Positions 28,305 to 44,020 of a stretch of 64,000 nucleotides of DNA are shown here, piece after piece. The notes under the pieces were generated by a model that did no database searches, was not told where the DNA came from, and saw only the letters and a list, made by a program, of their open reading frames with translations. Numbering within the stretch: position 1 is the stretch's first letter; the number at the start of each line of letters is the position of its first letter. Origin of the DNA: an uncultured Ellagibacter sp. Lineage in GTDB: Bacteria > Actinomycetota > Coriobacteriia > Coriobacteriales > Eggerthellaceae. Made by a program: the position numbers and the translations under genes. The DNA is taken from assembly GCA_934663775.1 (NCBI GenBank), contig CAKUKU010000001.1:186001-250000 (forward strand), read 5' to 3'.

Positions 28305-29267
28305 ATGGCAAACTACGGCGTAATCGATTTGGGGTCGAACTCTGTGCGCCTCGTGATTTTCGACGTGCGGGACGGCACGGGCAAAAAGAAGCCAGTCACC
28401 AGCAAAGACTTCAGAAGCATCATCAACGACAAGGTGATGGCGGGGCTTTCCGCCTACGTGGAGGCGGGCGAGTTCACCCCCGAGGGAGTCGCGTGCGCCA
28501 CAGGCGTGCTCGCCGGGCACCTGAAACGCGCGCGCTATTTCAACTGCGTGCGCACTGACATCTTCGCCACCGCCGTGCTGCGCAACTGCGCGAACTCTCG
28601 CGCCGCCATCCGCAAGATCGAAGCCGCCATCGGGGCGCCCGTGAACCCGCTTTCCGCGCGCGACGAGGCGCACCTGAGCTTCGTCGGCGCCTCGTGCGAC
28701 CGCGTCATCGACGAGGGCACCGTCGTCGACCTCGGCGGCGGATCGTGCGAGCTCACCCGCGTCAAAGGCGGGCGCGACTTCGACGACGTGAGCATCGGGC
28801 AGGGCTCGCTTTCCTCCTACGCGAACTTCGTGGAATTCGTCATCCCGCAGGCGCGCGAGGTGGAGGCCATCGAGCACGCGTTTTTGGAACGCATCGTTGA
28901 CGCATCAGTTGAACTGGAAAAATATCGCGCAGATACGCTTTTTGGCGTCGGGGGAAGCGCCCGCGCCGCCGCAAAGCTCTACGCCCAGCTGCACGGCGAC
29001 CCCTGCCGCCCGAAGACGCTCACGCCCGCCCATTTCGACGCCCTGCTCGATCTGCTCGTGAACGACCCAGCCACGTTCTCGCACTATGCAGCACGCGCCG
29101 TGCCTGAACGCGTCCATACCGTCGGACCGGGCTGCGTTATCCTTTCAACCCTCATGCGCAAGCTCAGCGCCCGCAACCTGGAAATCTGCAAGCGCGGCGT
29201 GCGCGAAGGCTATCTCATCGAACGCATGCTGGACAATACGCCTTGCTCAAGGGTAAAGGCTCAGTAA
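28305..29267 (+). CDS. ppx: Ppx/GppA exopolyphosphatase family protein
   Basis: 320 residues. GVIDLGSNSVRLVIFD is phosphate loop 1 and VVDLGGGSCELT loop 2 of the ASKHA-fold Ppx/GppA family; LFGVGGSARAAAKLY is the adenosine-region motif. The protein has the short two-domain form, without the C-terminal HD domains of E. coli Ppx. It precedes ppk1 by 84 bases, so synthesis and breakdown of polyphosphate are linked, and rel nearby makes pppGpp, which inhibits Ppx in other bacteria. Confidence 0.9.
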   Translation: MANYGVIDLGSNSVRLVIFDVRDGTGKKKPVTSKDFRSIINDKVMAGLSAYVEAGEFTPEGVACATGVLAGHLKRARYFNCVRTDIFATAVLRNCANSRAAIRKIEAAIGAPVNPLSARDEAHLSFVGASCDRVIDEGTVVDLGGGSCELTRVKGGRDFDDVSIGQGSLSSYANFVEFVIPQAREVEAIEHAFLERIVDASVELEKYRADTLFGVGGSARAAAKLYAQLHGDPCRPKTLTPAHFDALLDLLVNDPATFSHYAARAVPERVHTVGPGCVILSTLMRKLSARNLEICKRGVREGYLIERMLDNTPCSRVKAQ

Positions 29268-29351
29268 CGCTTTCTTCTTCCAAACCCGCAACGCGCTATC
29301 ATGGAAGGTAGCGCGAAGAACGAGTCATCATGCACATCAAGGAGGCTCTGC

Positions 29352-31979
29352 ATGTCTAACGGCAATCCCACCTCGTCGGACCAGGTCATTCCCGCAGCGG
29401 GCAATCCCGCGCCATACCTGCAGAACCGCGAGCTTTCCTGGCTCGCCTTCAACGAGCGCGTGCTCGAGCAGGGCGCCGACGAGTCGGTCCCCCTGCTGCA
29501 GCGTCTGAACTTCATCTCCATCTTCTGGAGCAACTTGCAGGAGTTCTTCATGGTGCGCGTCGGCAGCCTGACCGACTTGTCGCTCGTGAAGAAGCACATC
29601 GTCGACTCCAAGTCCAACATGACGCCCTCCGAGCAGCTTCGCGCCATCTACCTGCGCTGCCACGAACTCTACCCCGCCTACGAGCGCACCTTTGAGCAGG
29701 TTCGCTCGCTTCTGCGCGAGGTAGGCGTCACCCATGTCCGCCCCGATGAGCTCACCGCCGAGCAGCGCGCGTTTCTCGCCGAATATGCCGAGGTCAACGT
29801 GGCGCCATTCCTCTCTCCGCAGATCATCAACGCGCGCCACCCCTTCCCGCACCTCGAAAACGGAGCGCTCTACATCGTCGTGCGCCTCGACGAGGAGGCC
29901 GACAACGCGTCGGTCGCGAGCAAGGAGAGCGCCGACCGCAAGAAGAAGGGCAAGAAGGGGAAGAAAGGCAAGGGGAAGGCGGAAAAGGAAACCGCGAAGA
30001 GCGCCTCCCTCTCGCAAAACGTCGGCGCCGAGGGAACCATGCTCGGGCTCATCCCCCTGCCGCGACAGTGCGCACGCGTCGTGAAGCTGCCGGGCGAGGG
30101 CTTTTCGTTCATCCTGCTTGAGCATGTGGTGGAAATGGTCGCCGAACAGGTGTTTTCCATGTACACCGTGAAGCATACCAACGTCATCTGCGTCACACGC
30201 AACGCCGACATCGACGCGACGGAGTCCACCGACGAGAACGACGAGGACTACCGCGAGCACATGAAGCGCATCCTGAAGAAGCGCGCGCGCCTGGCGCCCG
30301 TGCGCCTGGAAAGCGAGCGCGAGCTCTCCGACACGCTCGAGCCGCTGCTGCTCGACCGCTTGAACCTGAAGAAGCATCAGGTGTTCACGACGTCGGTGCC
30401 GCTCGACTTGAGCTTCACCTGGGGTTTGTCGTCGCATCTCACCGAAAAGCAGCGCGCAGCGCTCACTTACCCCCCGTTCACGCCCCAATGGCCGGCATGC
30501 CTCGACCGCAAGCGCCCCATCATGGACCAGGTGACGGCAGGCGGCGACGTGCTGCTTTCCTACCCCTACGAGAGCATGGACCCGTTCGTGCAGCTTCTGC
30601 GCGAGGCATCGCGCGACCCGCGCGTCATCTCGATCAAGATCACGCTCTACCGTCTGGCCAGCCAGTCGCATCTCGCCGAGGCGCTGATCGACGCCGCCGA
30701 GAACGGCAAGGAGGTCACCGCGCTGTTCGAGCTGCGCGCGCGTTTCGACGAGAGCAACAACATCGAGTGGTCGCAGCGTTTTGAGCAGGCCGGATGCAAC
30801 GTCATCTACGGCTTTCGCGACTACAAGGTGCACAGCAAGATCTGCTGCATCACCCGCCAGACCGACGACGGCATCCAACACATCACGCAGCTCGGCACGG
30901 GCAATTACAACGAGAAGACGGCGAAGCTCTACACCGACCTGTCGCTCATCACCACAAGCTCCTCGATCGGCCGCGATGCGATGGAGTTCTTCCGCAACAT
31001 GGCGCTCGAGAACGTCTCGGACAACTACGACGTGCTGTGGGTTGCACCCCTGCAGGTGAAGCCGCTCATCCTGAAGAACATCGACCATCAGATCGAGCTG
31101 GCGCGCCGCGGCGAGCCGTGCGGGCTGTTCTTCAAGACGAACTCGGTCACCGACAAGGAGATCATCGACAAGATCGCCGAAGCATCGCAGGCGGGCGTGA
31201 AGACCGTCATGCTCGTTCGCGGGATATCGTGCCTGGTGCCGGGCGTGGAAGGCTATACGGAGAACGTGCGTGTCGTGTCCATCGTTGGGCGCATGCTCGA
31301 GCATAGCCGCATCTACGGATTCGGCCCGCGCGCGAACATGAAGGTTTACCTGGCAAGCGCCGACCTTATGACGCGCAACATGGACAAGCGCGTGGAAATC
31401 GCCTGGCCCGTGCTCGATGAGAAACTGCGCGACCGCATCCTGTCCTACATCGACGTCTCGCTTTCCGACACGGCGAAGCTGCGCGAGCTGCTTCCCAACC
31501 GCCGCTACACGCCGCTTGGGTTCTTCGCGCAGGTCAGCCCCGAGGGCAAGACGATCAGGTTCGACTCGCAGGCGCATTTCATGGAAGAGGCGCGCCTGAG
31601 ACTGCGCGAGAGCACCGAGGTGGAAGTCGAGCGCGAGGTGGAGAAGCGCGAGGTGGTCGTGGCTGCTGAGCCCGCGAGCGCTGGAGCGACGGCGACGATT
31701 GCAAGCGTGGACGCCCCCGCGACGACGACGAGTGCGGGCGATCCCACGGCGACGGTGAATGCAACGAACATCTCCGCTCCCGACGACGCGGCTAGCGAAG
31801 CTGCTCTCGTAGATGCGACGAGCACCAGCGAGCCAGCGCTTGAGCCCGATGCCATCGAGCCCGCCGAGAAAGCGACGACCACGGCGATTTTGCCCCACAT
31901 CGAGCAACCGCCGCACAAGCCAAGCCTGCTCGTGCGCGCACTTGCCGCAGCCATTCGCTTCTCTAACCGAAAGAAGTAA
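29352..31979 (+). CDS. ppk1: Polyphosphate kinase 1 with Lys-rich insertion and C-terminal extension
   Basis: 875 residues, against about 690-720 usual. Starts at ATG 29352 after AAGGAGG. PPK1 motifs: LQNRELSWLAFNERVLEQ, KVHSKICC with the autophosphorylated histidine, LGTGNYNEKTAKLYTDL and ARANMKVYLASADLMTRNMD-like GPRANMKVYLASADLMTRN. Residues about 181-228 are an insertion rich in Lys and Gly (DRKKKGKKGKKGKGK). From about 745 on, a low-complexity Ala/Thr/Glu tail ends in a basic amphipathic stretch (LLVRALAAAIRFSNRKK). The core is complete, so activity is expected; the extras could bind polyphosphate, nucleoid or membrane. Confidence 0.93.
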   Translation: MSNGNPTSSDQVIPAAGNPAPYLQNRELSWLAFNERVLEQGADESVPLLQRLNFISIFWSNLQEFFMVRVGSLTDLSLVKKHIVDSKSNMTPSEQLRAIYLRCHELYPAYERTFEQVRSLLREVGVTHVRPDELTAEQRAFLAEYAEVNVAPFLSPQIINARHPFPHLENGALYIVVRLDEEADNASVASKESADRKKKGKKGKKGKGKAEKETAKSASLSQNVGAEGTMLGLIPLPRQCARVVKLPGEGFSFILLEHVVEMVAEQVFSMYTVKHTNVICVTRNADIDATESTDENDEDYREHMKRILKKRARLAPVRLESERELSDTLEPLLLDRLNLKKHQVFTTSVPLDLSFTWGLSSHLTEKQRAALTYPPFTPQWPACLDRKRPIMDQVTAGGDVLLSYPYESMDPFVQLLREASRDPRVISIKITLYRLASQSHLAEALIDAAENGKEVTALFELRARFDESNNIEWSQRFEQAGCNVIYGFRDYKVHSKICCITRQTDDGIQHITQLGTGNYNEKTAKLYTDLSLITTSSSIGRDAMEFFRNMALENVSDNYDVLWVAPLQVKPLILKNIDHQIELARRGEPCGLFFKTNSVTDKEIIDKIAEASQAGVKTVMLVRGISCLVPGVEGYTENVRVVSIVGRMLEHSRIYGFGPRANMKVYLASADLMTRNMDKRVEIAWPVLDEKLRDRILSYIDVSLSDTAKLRELLPNRRYTPLGFFAQVSPEGKTIRFDSQAHFMEEARLRLRESTEVEVEREVEKREVVVAAEPASAGATATIASVDAPATTTSAGDPTATVNATNISAPDDAASEAALVDATSTSEPALEPDAIEPAEKATTTAILPHIEQPPHKPSLLVRALAAAIRFSNRKK

Positions 31980-32099
31980 CAAGGACAGTCGTCCCAAAGA
32001 TGGAGCAGGTCACCCGCAGGAAGAGGTCAGCCAGGTTCCTTCGAAAAAGAGATGACTAGCCCCCGTCCGCGGGAACGAAAAGACAGGGTACGAAACCGA

Positions 32100-32142
32100 A
32101 ACCGCCTCCCATCTCTCGTAAATCGAGAAATGGGAGGCGGTT
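32100..32142 (+). terminator. Large hairpin downstream of ppk1
   Basis: AACCGCCTCCCAT pairs perfectly with ATGGGAGGCGGTT, with an inner TCTCG/CGAGA stem. No T-run follows, so it may be a processing or pause structure rather than a true intrinsic terminator. Confidence 0.55.
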
Positions 32143-32230
32143 CAAGGGTAATAGGAAGGCGTTTTGCACCATCCTCCTTCAGCCTTGTTGCATGTGAGCG
32201 CCGGAGGAGTTGCCGGGGAGCAAGCCGGTG

Positions 32231-32404
32231 AGTTGGTGGTCAATCGGAAGAGTTATGCGCTCCTGTTTTCGCCCCTTGCCCTCAAGGGAAAATCGCGACC
32301 AGGCCTTTCGCTGGCAAGGATGCCCCAACCGACCTCCAGGAACAAGAAAACGCCGATTTTCTGTGGCCGAAATGTCGCACAACTCTTTCAATTGACCACC
32401 AACT
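32231..32404. repeat. 174-bp element with 29-bp terminal inverted repeats
   Basis: The left arm (32231-32259) begins AGTTGGTGGTCAAT and the right arm (32376-32404) is its complement with 3 mismatches in 29. No target duplication is obvious at the ends. The layout is like a MITE or a pair of opposed regulatory or RNA units. Confidence 0.55.
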
Positions 32405-32591
32405 GCATGTTCTGCTCGTATTCAAGGGCCCAACGCTCGACGGGACGCCCCGCGAGCCTGCCAGACCACCGGCGTCCGGGCACCCACACGCCGGGTTAGC
32501 GGACACGGGCAACCCCAAGCGCCAGGCTCGCGAGCGACGGGCACGGGGCGCGTGGGCGAGCTCGCACCCCGAGGGCCGCCCCCCCCGCGCG

Positions 32592-33542
32592 CTACAGCAT
32601 CGAGAGCAGGTCTTCGTCGGTTGGGTTGTCGAGGGCGTCAATCAGGTCGCGCACCTCAGTGAGCTGGCCTTCCACCTCGGAAAGCCGCGTCTGCAGACGC
32701 TCCTTCTCCGAGCGAGCGAACACGCCTAGGTTCGCAATCTGCTTGCGAAGGTCATCCTCTTCGGCAACGAGGCGCTTCCCATCGGCCATGAGCTCCTCAC
32801 GATCCGCCTCGTGCTCCTGCTGAAACGCCGTCGAAAGCCGCGAGCGCTCGTTTTTCAGCACGACGCCCGCCGATGCCGCGACTTCCTGCGTGAACGCCTC
32901 GGGGAAGCGTTTCACGACACTCTCGGGAATCAGAGCCGCGTCCAGGTTCACGCACCCGCGAAACGCGCGCGGGCCGATTTCCTCGATACTCTCGGGAATC
33001 GAGATCTCGCGAAGTTTCTCGCAACCCGAAAAGGCCTCTTCCTCGATCGATTTTATCGTGTCGGGCAAATCGATTCGCGCAAGCTCAGTGCAATTCGCAA
33101 ACGCTCGGCGGCCGATGGATTCCAAAGACCCCAACTGCACTTCGACAAGCGACGCACAGCGCTGAAACGCATAACGGCAAAGGGTTGCGACCCCTGGCGC
33201 GCTCACGCGCGAAAGCGAGGTCGCACCCTGAAACGCTGCATCATCGATACAGGTCAACGCATCGGAAAACGCGATCTCGCCCAGCGAGGTGCAATGTTGG
33301 AACGCGCGCTTGCCGACGGAGGTCACATCCCCCGGGAAATCCACTTCCGCAAGGTTTCGGCAGCCGTCGAATGCGGCATCTCCCACGCGCACGAGGTTTT
33401 CCGAAGCGCGAATGGAGCGCACCTCGTTCGTGAAGCGGAATGCCTTCTCGCCGATTGCCACCACCTCGTCGGGCAGCACGATGCCGACGCGCCCGTCCGG
33501 CTCGTCCGGGGTGAACTTCTCGATCAGCACCTCGTAGGCCAT
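32592..33542 (-). CDS. BspA-type leucine-rich repeat protein, cytoplasmic
   Basis: 316 residues. Residues about 20-215 are eight or so LRR_5 (BspA/TpLRR) repeats of 23 residues, each with a core like IGRRAFANCTELARIDLPDT. Residues about 230-300 are charged and likely coiled coil (VAEEDDLRKQIANL). No signal peptide or anchor, unlike the surface BspA proteins of oral bacteria, so it should stay inside the cell and mediate protein contacts. GAGGGGG precedes ATG 33542. Partner unknown. Confidence 0.82.
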   Translation of the reverse strand: MAYEVLIEKFTPDEPDGRVGIVLPDEVVAIGEKAFRFTNEVRSIRASENLVRVGDAAFDGCRNLAEVDFPGDVTSVGKRAFQHCTSLGEIAFSDALTCIDDAAFQGATSLSRVSAPGVATLCRYAFQRCASLVEVQLGSLESIGRRAFANCTELARIDLPDTIKSIEEEAFSGCEKLREISIPESIEEIGPRAFRGCVNLDAALIPESVVKRFPEAFTQEVAASAGVVLKNERSRLSTAFQQEHEADREELMADGKRLVAEEDDLRKQIANLGVFARSEKERLQTRLSEVEGQLTEVRDLIDALDNPTDEDLLSML

Positions 33543-33618
33543 GCGTCCCCCTCACTTTGCGCACATCGCGTAAATAGAGAACCGTCGCCCCCGCTACCAG
33601 GGACGACGGAAAAAGCAA

Positions 33619-34995
33619 CTAGATTTCCGCCTCGACGACGGCGGCGATCGCCTCGGCGTGGGCCTTGGCCGCAGCAGCATCTTCCGCCTCGACCATCACA
33701 CGCACCACCGGCTCCGTACCGCTCGGGCGCAAAAGCACGCGACCCGTGTCGCCGAGCACCGCTTCGGCCTTGGCGACGGCGTTCGCAATCGCCTCATTGC
33801 CCTCGACCGCATGCTTGTCGCGCACGCGCACGTTGATGAGCGTCTGCGGGTACTTCTTCATGATGGAAACCACGTCGGCCACCGGCATATCCGCGCGCTT
33901 CACCGCCGCGAGGAACTGGCAGGCTGTCATAAGGCCGTCACCCGTGGAGTTATGCTCAAGCAGAATCATGTGTCCCGATTGCTCGCCGCCGATGGCGTAG
34001 CCCTTCGCGCGCATCTCCTCGAGCACGTAGCGATCGCCCACCTTCGTCTGGACGACGGTGATGCCGTTGTTGCGCATCGCGTGGACGAACCCGAGGTTGC
34101 ACATGACGGTGGAAACCACGGTGTCCTCGGGCAGGCACCCGCGGCGTTTCATGTCGAGCGCGCACACGGCCTCGACCATGTCGCCGTCGATCTCGGTGCC
34201 GTCGGGCGTCATGAGCATCACGCGGTCGGCATCGCCGTCGTGCGCCACGCCGACGTCCGCACCACTTTCGCGCATAAGCTGGGCAAGCGGCTCAAGATGG
34301 GTGGAACCGCAGTTCACGTTGATGTCGGTGCCGTCGAAATCCTCGTTGATCGCGATGACATCCGCGCCCAGGCGGCGAAAGGCCTCAGCACTCGTGAGCG
34401 ACGAGGCGCCGTGCCCCGTGTCGAGCGCGATGCGCATACCCGCAAAGTCGACGCCCTGCGCGCGAACGCTCTGCACCGCATGCTCGATGTAAATCTCGCA
34501 GGCCTCATCGACGGGAAGGGCAACGCCCACCTCGTCGCCGGGAAGCATCGCGGCGGCGTCCTCTCCGTCCGCGCCCTCCTCGGCTCGAGCCGCAGCGCCC
34601 TCGAGACCACCCTGTTTGATGAACTCCTCGATCTTATCTTCCACCTCATCGGGAAGCTTGAATCCCTCTGCATCGAAGAGCTTGATGCCGTTGTACTCCG
34701 GCGGGTTGTGCGAAGCGGAGATCACCGCGCCGCCGTCGGCATGCAGCTCGCGGACGAGCAGCGCCACGGCCGGCGTCGGGATGATGCCCACCGCAAGCTC
34801 GGTGCCGCCCGCGCTCATGATGCCCGCGGCGAGCGCGGATTCAAGCATATCGCCCGACAGGCGAGTGTCTTTGCCGACCACGATGTTCTTGCCGAGGAAC
34901 TTCACCGCAGCCTGTCCCAATCGATAGGCGAGTTCGCAGGTAAGCTCAGTGTTCGCGACCCCGCGGACACCGTCGGTGCCAAATAGACGTGCCAT
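33619..34995 (-). CDS. glmM: Phosphoglucosamine mutase
   Basis: 458 residues. MARLFGTDGVRG at the start, phosphoserine loop VISASHNP (Ser95), metal loop VAHDGDADRVML, sugar loop GGEQSGHMI and phosphate loop RPSGTEPVVRVM. Interconverts glucosamine-6-phosphate and glucosamine-1-phosphate for peptidoglycan. An Ala/Glu-rich insertion at about 124-145 (AAARAEEGADGEDAAA) is unusual. It begins 3 bases after the hisE stop: same operon. Confidence 0.96.
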   Translation of the reverse strand: MARLFGTDGVRGVANTELTCELAYRLGQAAVKFLGKNIVVGKDTRLSGDMLESALAAGIMSAGGTELAVGIIPTPAVALLVRELHADGGAVISASHNPPEYNGIKLFDAEGFKLPDEVEDKIEEFIKQGGLEGAAARAEEGADGEDAAAMLPGDEVGVALPVDEACEIYIEHAVQSVRAQGVDFAGMRIALDTGHGASSLTSAEAFRRLGADVIAINEDFDGTDINVNCGSTHLEPLAQLMRESGADVGVAHDGDADRVMLMTPDGTEIDGDMVEAVCALDMKRRGCLPEDTVVSTVMCNLGFVHAMRNNGITVVQTKVGDRYVLEEMRAKGYAIGGEQSGHMILLEHNSTGDGLMTACQFLAAVKRADMPVADVVSIMKKYPQTLINVRVRDKHAVEGNEAIANAVAKAEAVLGDTGRVLLRPSGTEPVVRVMVEAEDAAAAKAHAEAIAAVVEAEI

Positions 34996-34998
34996 AGA

Positions 34999-35478
34999 CT
35001 ATTTTCCCCTTTTAACGTGGCCTTCTTTGAGGCGAACCGCCCCCGAAGGTCGCTCTTCGTCGGTCATACGCTCGTTGAGCTCGGCAGCGAACTCGTCAAG
35101 GTCGATGCCGTAGCGCTCGAGCACAACGAGAAGATGATACACCACGTCGGCCGCCTCATAGCGAAGGTGGTCGGTGCATGCATCAACGCGCTCGCCCGCA
35201 GCAGCGACCAGTGATTCATGGCCGCGCGCATGGTGCTCCATAGCCCGCAGCATCACGAGCTCGGACTCGACGTCCTTGGCGGCGAGACCCACTTCCCCAG
35301 CCTCTTCCATCACCTTCTTGAGCGGCTTGTCGGCCGGCCCATAGAGAAGCTGGTGAGTATAGCTTTCTTCGCCCGCCTCGCGACGCGCGCGAATCGTCGC
35401 AGCGAGCGCTTCAATCGTGGCTGCGATCTGCGAAGACGGCGGCAGCTCGCCTTCGGGGACATACGTTTTCTCAGACAT
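34999..35478 (-). CDS. hisE: Phosphoribosyl-ATP pyrophosphatase
   Basis: 159 residues. The all-alpha NTP pyrophosphohydrolase core is visible as KKVMEEAGEVGLAAKD and LRYEAADVVYHLLVVLE, the acidic metal site of HisE. Hydrolyses phosphoribosyl-ATP in histidine synthesis. The 25 residues before the core and 15 after are longer than usual. AAGGAAAGG precedes ATG 35478. Its pairing with glmM rather than his genes is uncommon. Confidence 0.88.
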   Translation of the reverse strand: MSEKTYVPEGELPPSSQIAATIEALAATIRARREAGEESYTHQLLYGPADKPLKKVMEEAGEVGLAAKDVESELVMLRAMEHHARGHESLVAAAGERVDACTDHLRYEAADVVYHLLVVLERYGIDLDEFAAELNERMTDEERPSGAVRLKEGHVKRGK

Positions 35479-35559
35479 ATGCGCCTTTCCTTGACCTGGC
35501 GCCTCATTCGGATTGCGAGGGGGGCAATCCCCCTATTCGTGAGGCACCCTTGTCCTGCA

Positions 35560-35684
35560 CGGGAAATGACGAGAGGCCCCGAGGCACCCAGGATCGCCCG
35601 TGCGCACGCTTGCGTACTTGAAAGGTACGCGCCGCGATGCGCAGGGGCAAAGCTGAGCGCCTCAGGGCCTCACAGCGTCAAGTG
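35560..35684. repeat. Dispersed structured repeat, copy 1 (after rpoC)
   Basis: Contains the hairpin GCGTACTTGAAAGGTACGC (35612-35630) flanked by blocks shared with the copy at 63570-63686: a CGAGAGGC-like left block, GCAGGG then AGCTG, and CAGCGTC before the terminator hairpin. Both copies follow a minus-strand gene's terminator. Confidence 0.65.
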
Positions 35685-35687
35685 GAC

Positions 35688-35709
35688 CCGCCGCCCGTGG
35701 GGGCGGCGG
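35688..35709 (-). terminator. GC-rich hairpin after rpoC
   Basis: CCGCCGCCC / GGGCGGCGG with a GTGG loop, 6 bases after the rpoC stop. No T-run. Confidence 0.6.
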
Positions 35710-35714
35710 AGCGA

Positions 35715-40127
<4,413 letters not shown>

Positions 40128-40130
40128 CTC

Positions 40131-43667
<3,537 letters not shown>

Positions 43668-43722
43668 GAGGCTTTTCCTCCTTCACGCACGCACTCATTT
43701 CCCAAAAAAGTTGCAATCGAAA

Positions 43723-43751
43723 AGGATATTATGGGGACAAGCCGTCGTCAA
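43723..43751 (-). promoter_or_regulatory. rpoBC promoter
   Basis: Minus strand TTGACG (43746-43751), 17-base spacer, TATCCT (43723-43728). Gives a leader of about 50 bases to the GTG start. Confidence 0.7.
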
Positions 43752-43780
43752 GAAAAATTTTTACGAGCTGTGGAAGTTTT

Positions 43781-44020
43781 TTGTTCTTTCGGCCTTTAAG
43801 CTGGGGGAACAGGGGTAAAAAAATTGCTTTCGAGGGGCTTGCGCGACCCGCGCGGCCGAGCGAGGCCCGACGCTCGGGCGACCCGCGCGGCCGAGCGCTT
43901 GGGCGCTCTTCGCGCCGCCCGCGAGCATATCGGATTATTCGCGAATCGTATGGTATCTGTATAAGGTTTGGCTTGCCCGCCGCCATCGCGCGCGCGAGCC
44001 TGTATCATCGCTTCTTAATT
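43781..44020. repeat. Intergenic DNA with a 20-bp direct repeat
   Basis: GCGACCCGCGCGGCCGAGCG occurs at 43843-43862 and 43878-43897. A weak -10 TATCAT (44003-44008) would give the YfhO gene a leader of only about 6 bases, in line with its lack of a ribosome site. Nothing else recognised. Confidence 0.5.

Larger units (their letters stand above)
31980..32591. other. 612-bp intergenic region holding two inverted-repeat structures
   Basis: Holds the hairpin at 32100-32142 and the 29-bp inverted repeats at 32231-32404 listed separately. Several frames are open by chance, but none has a ribosome site or recognisable product. Confidence 0.6.

Noticed and set aside
29337..31997. 886-codon minus-strand frame opposite ppk1
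   Set aside because: Antisense shadow; ppk1 motifs are unambiguous on the plus strand.
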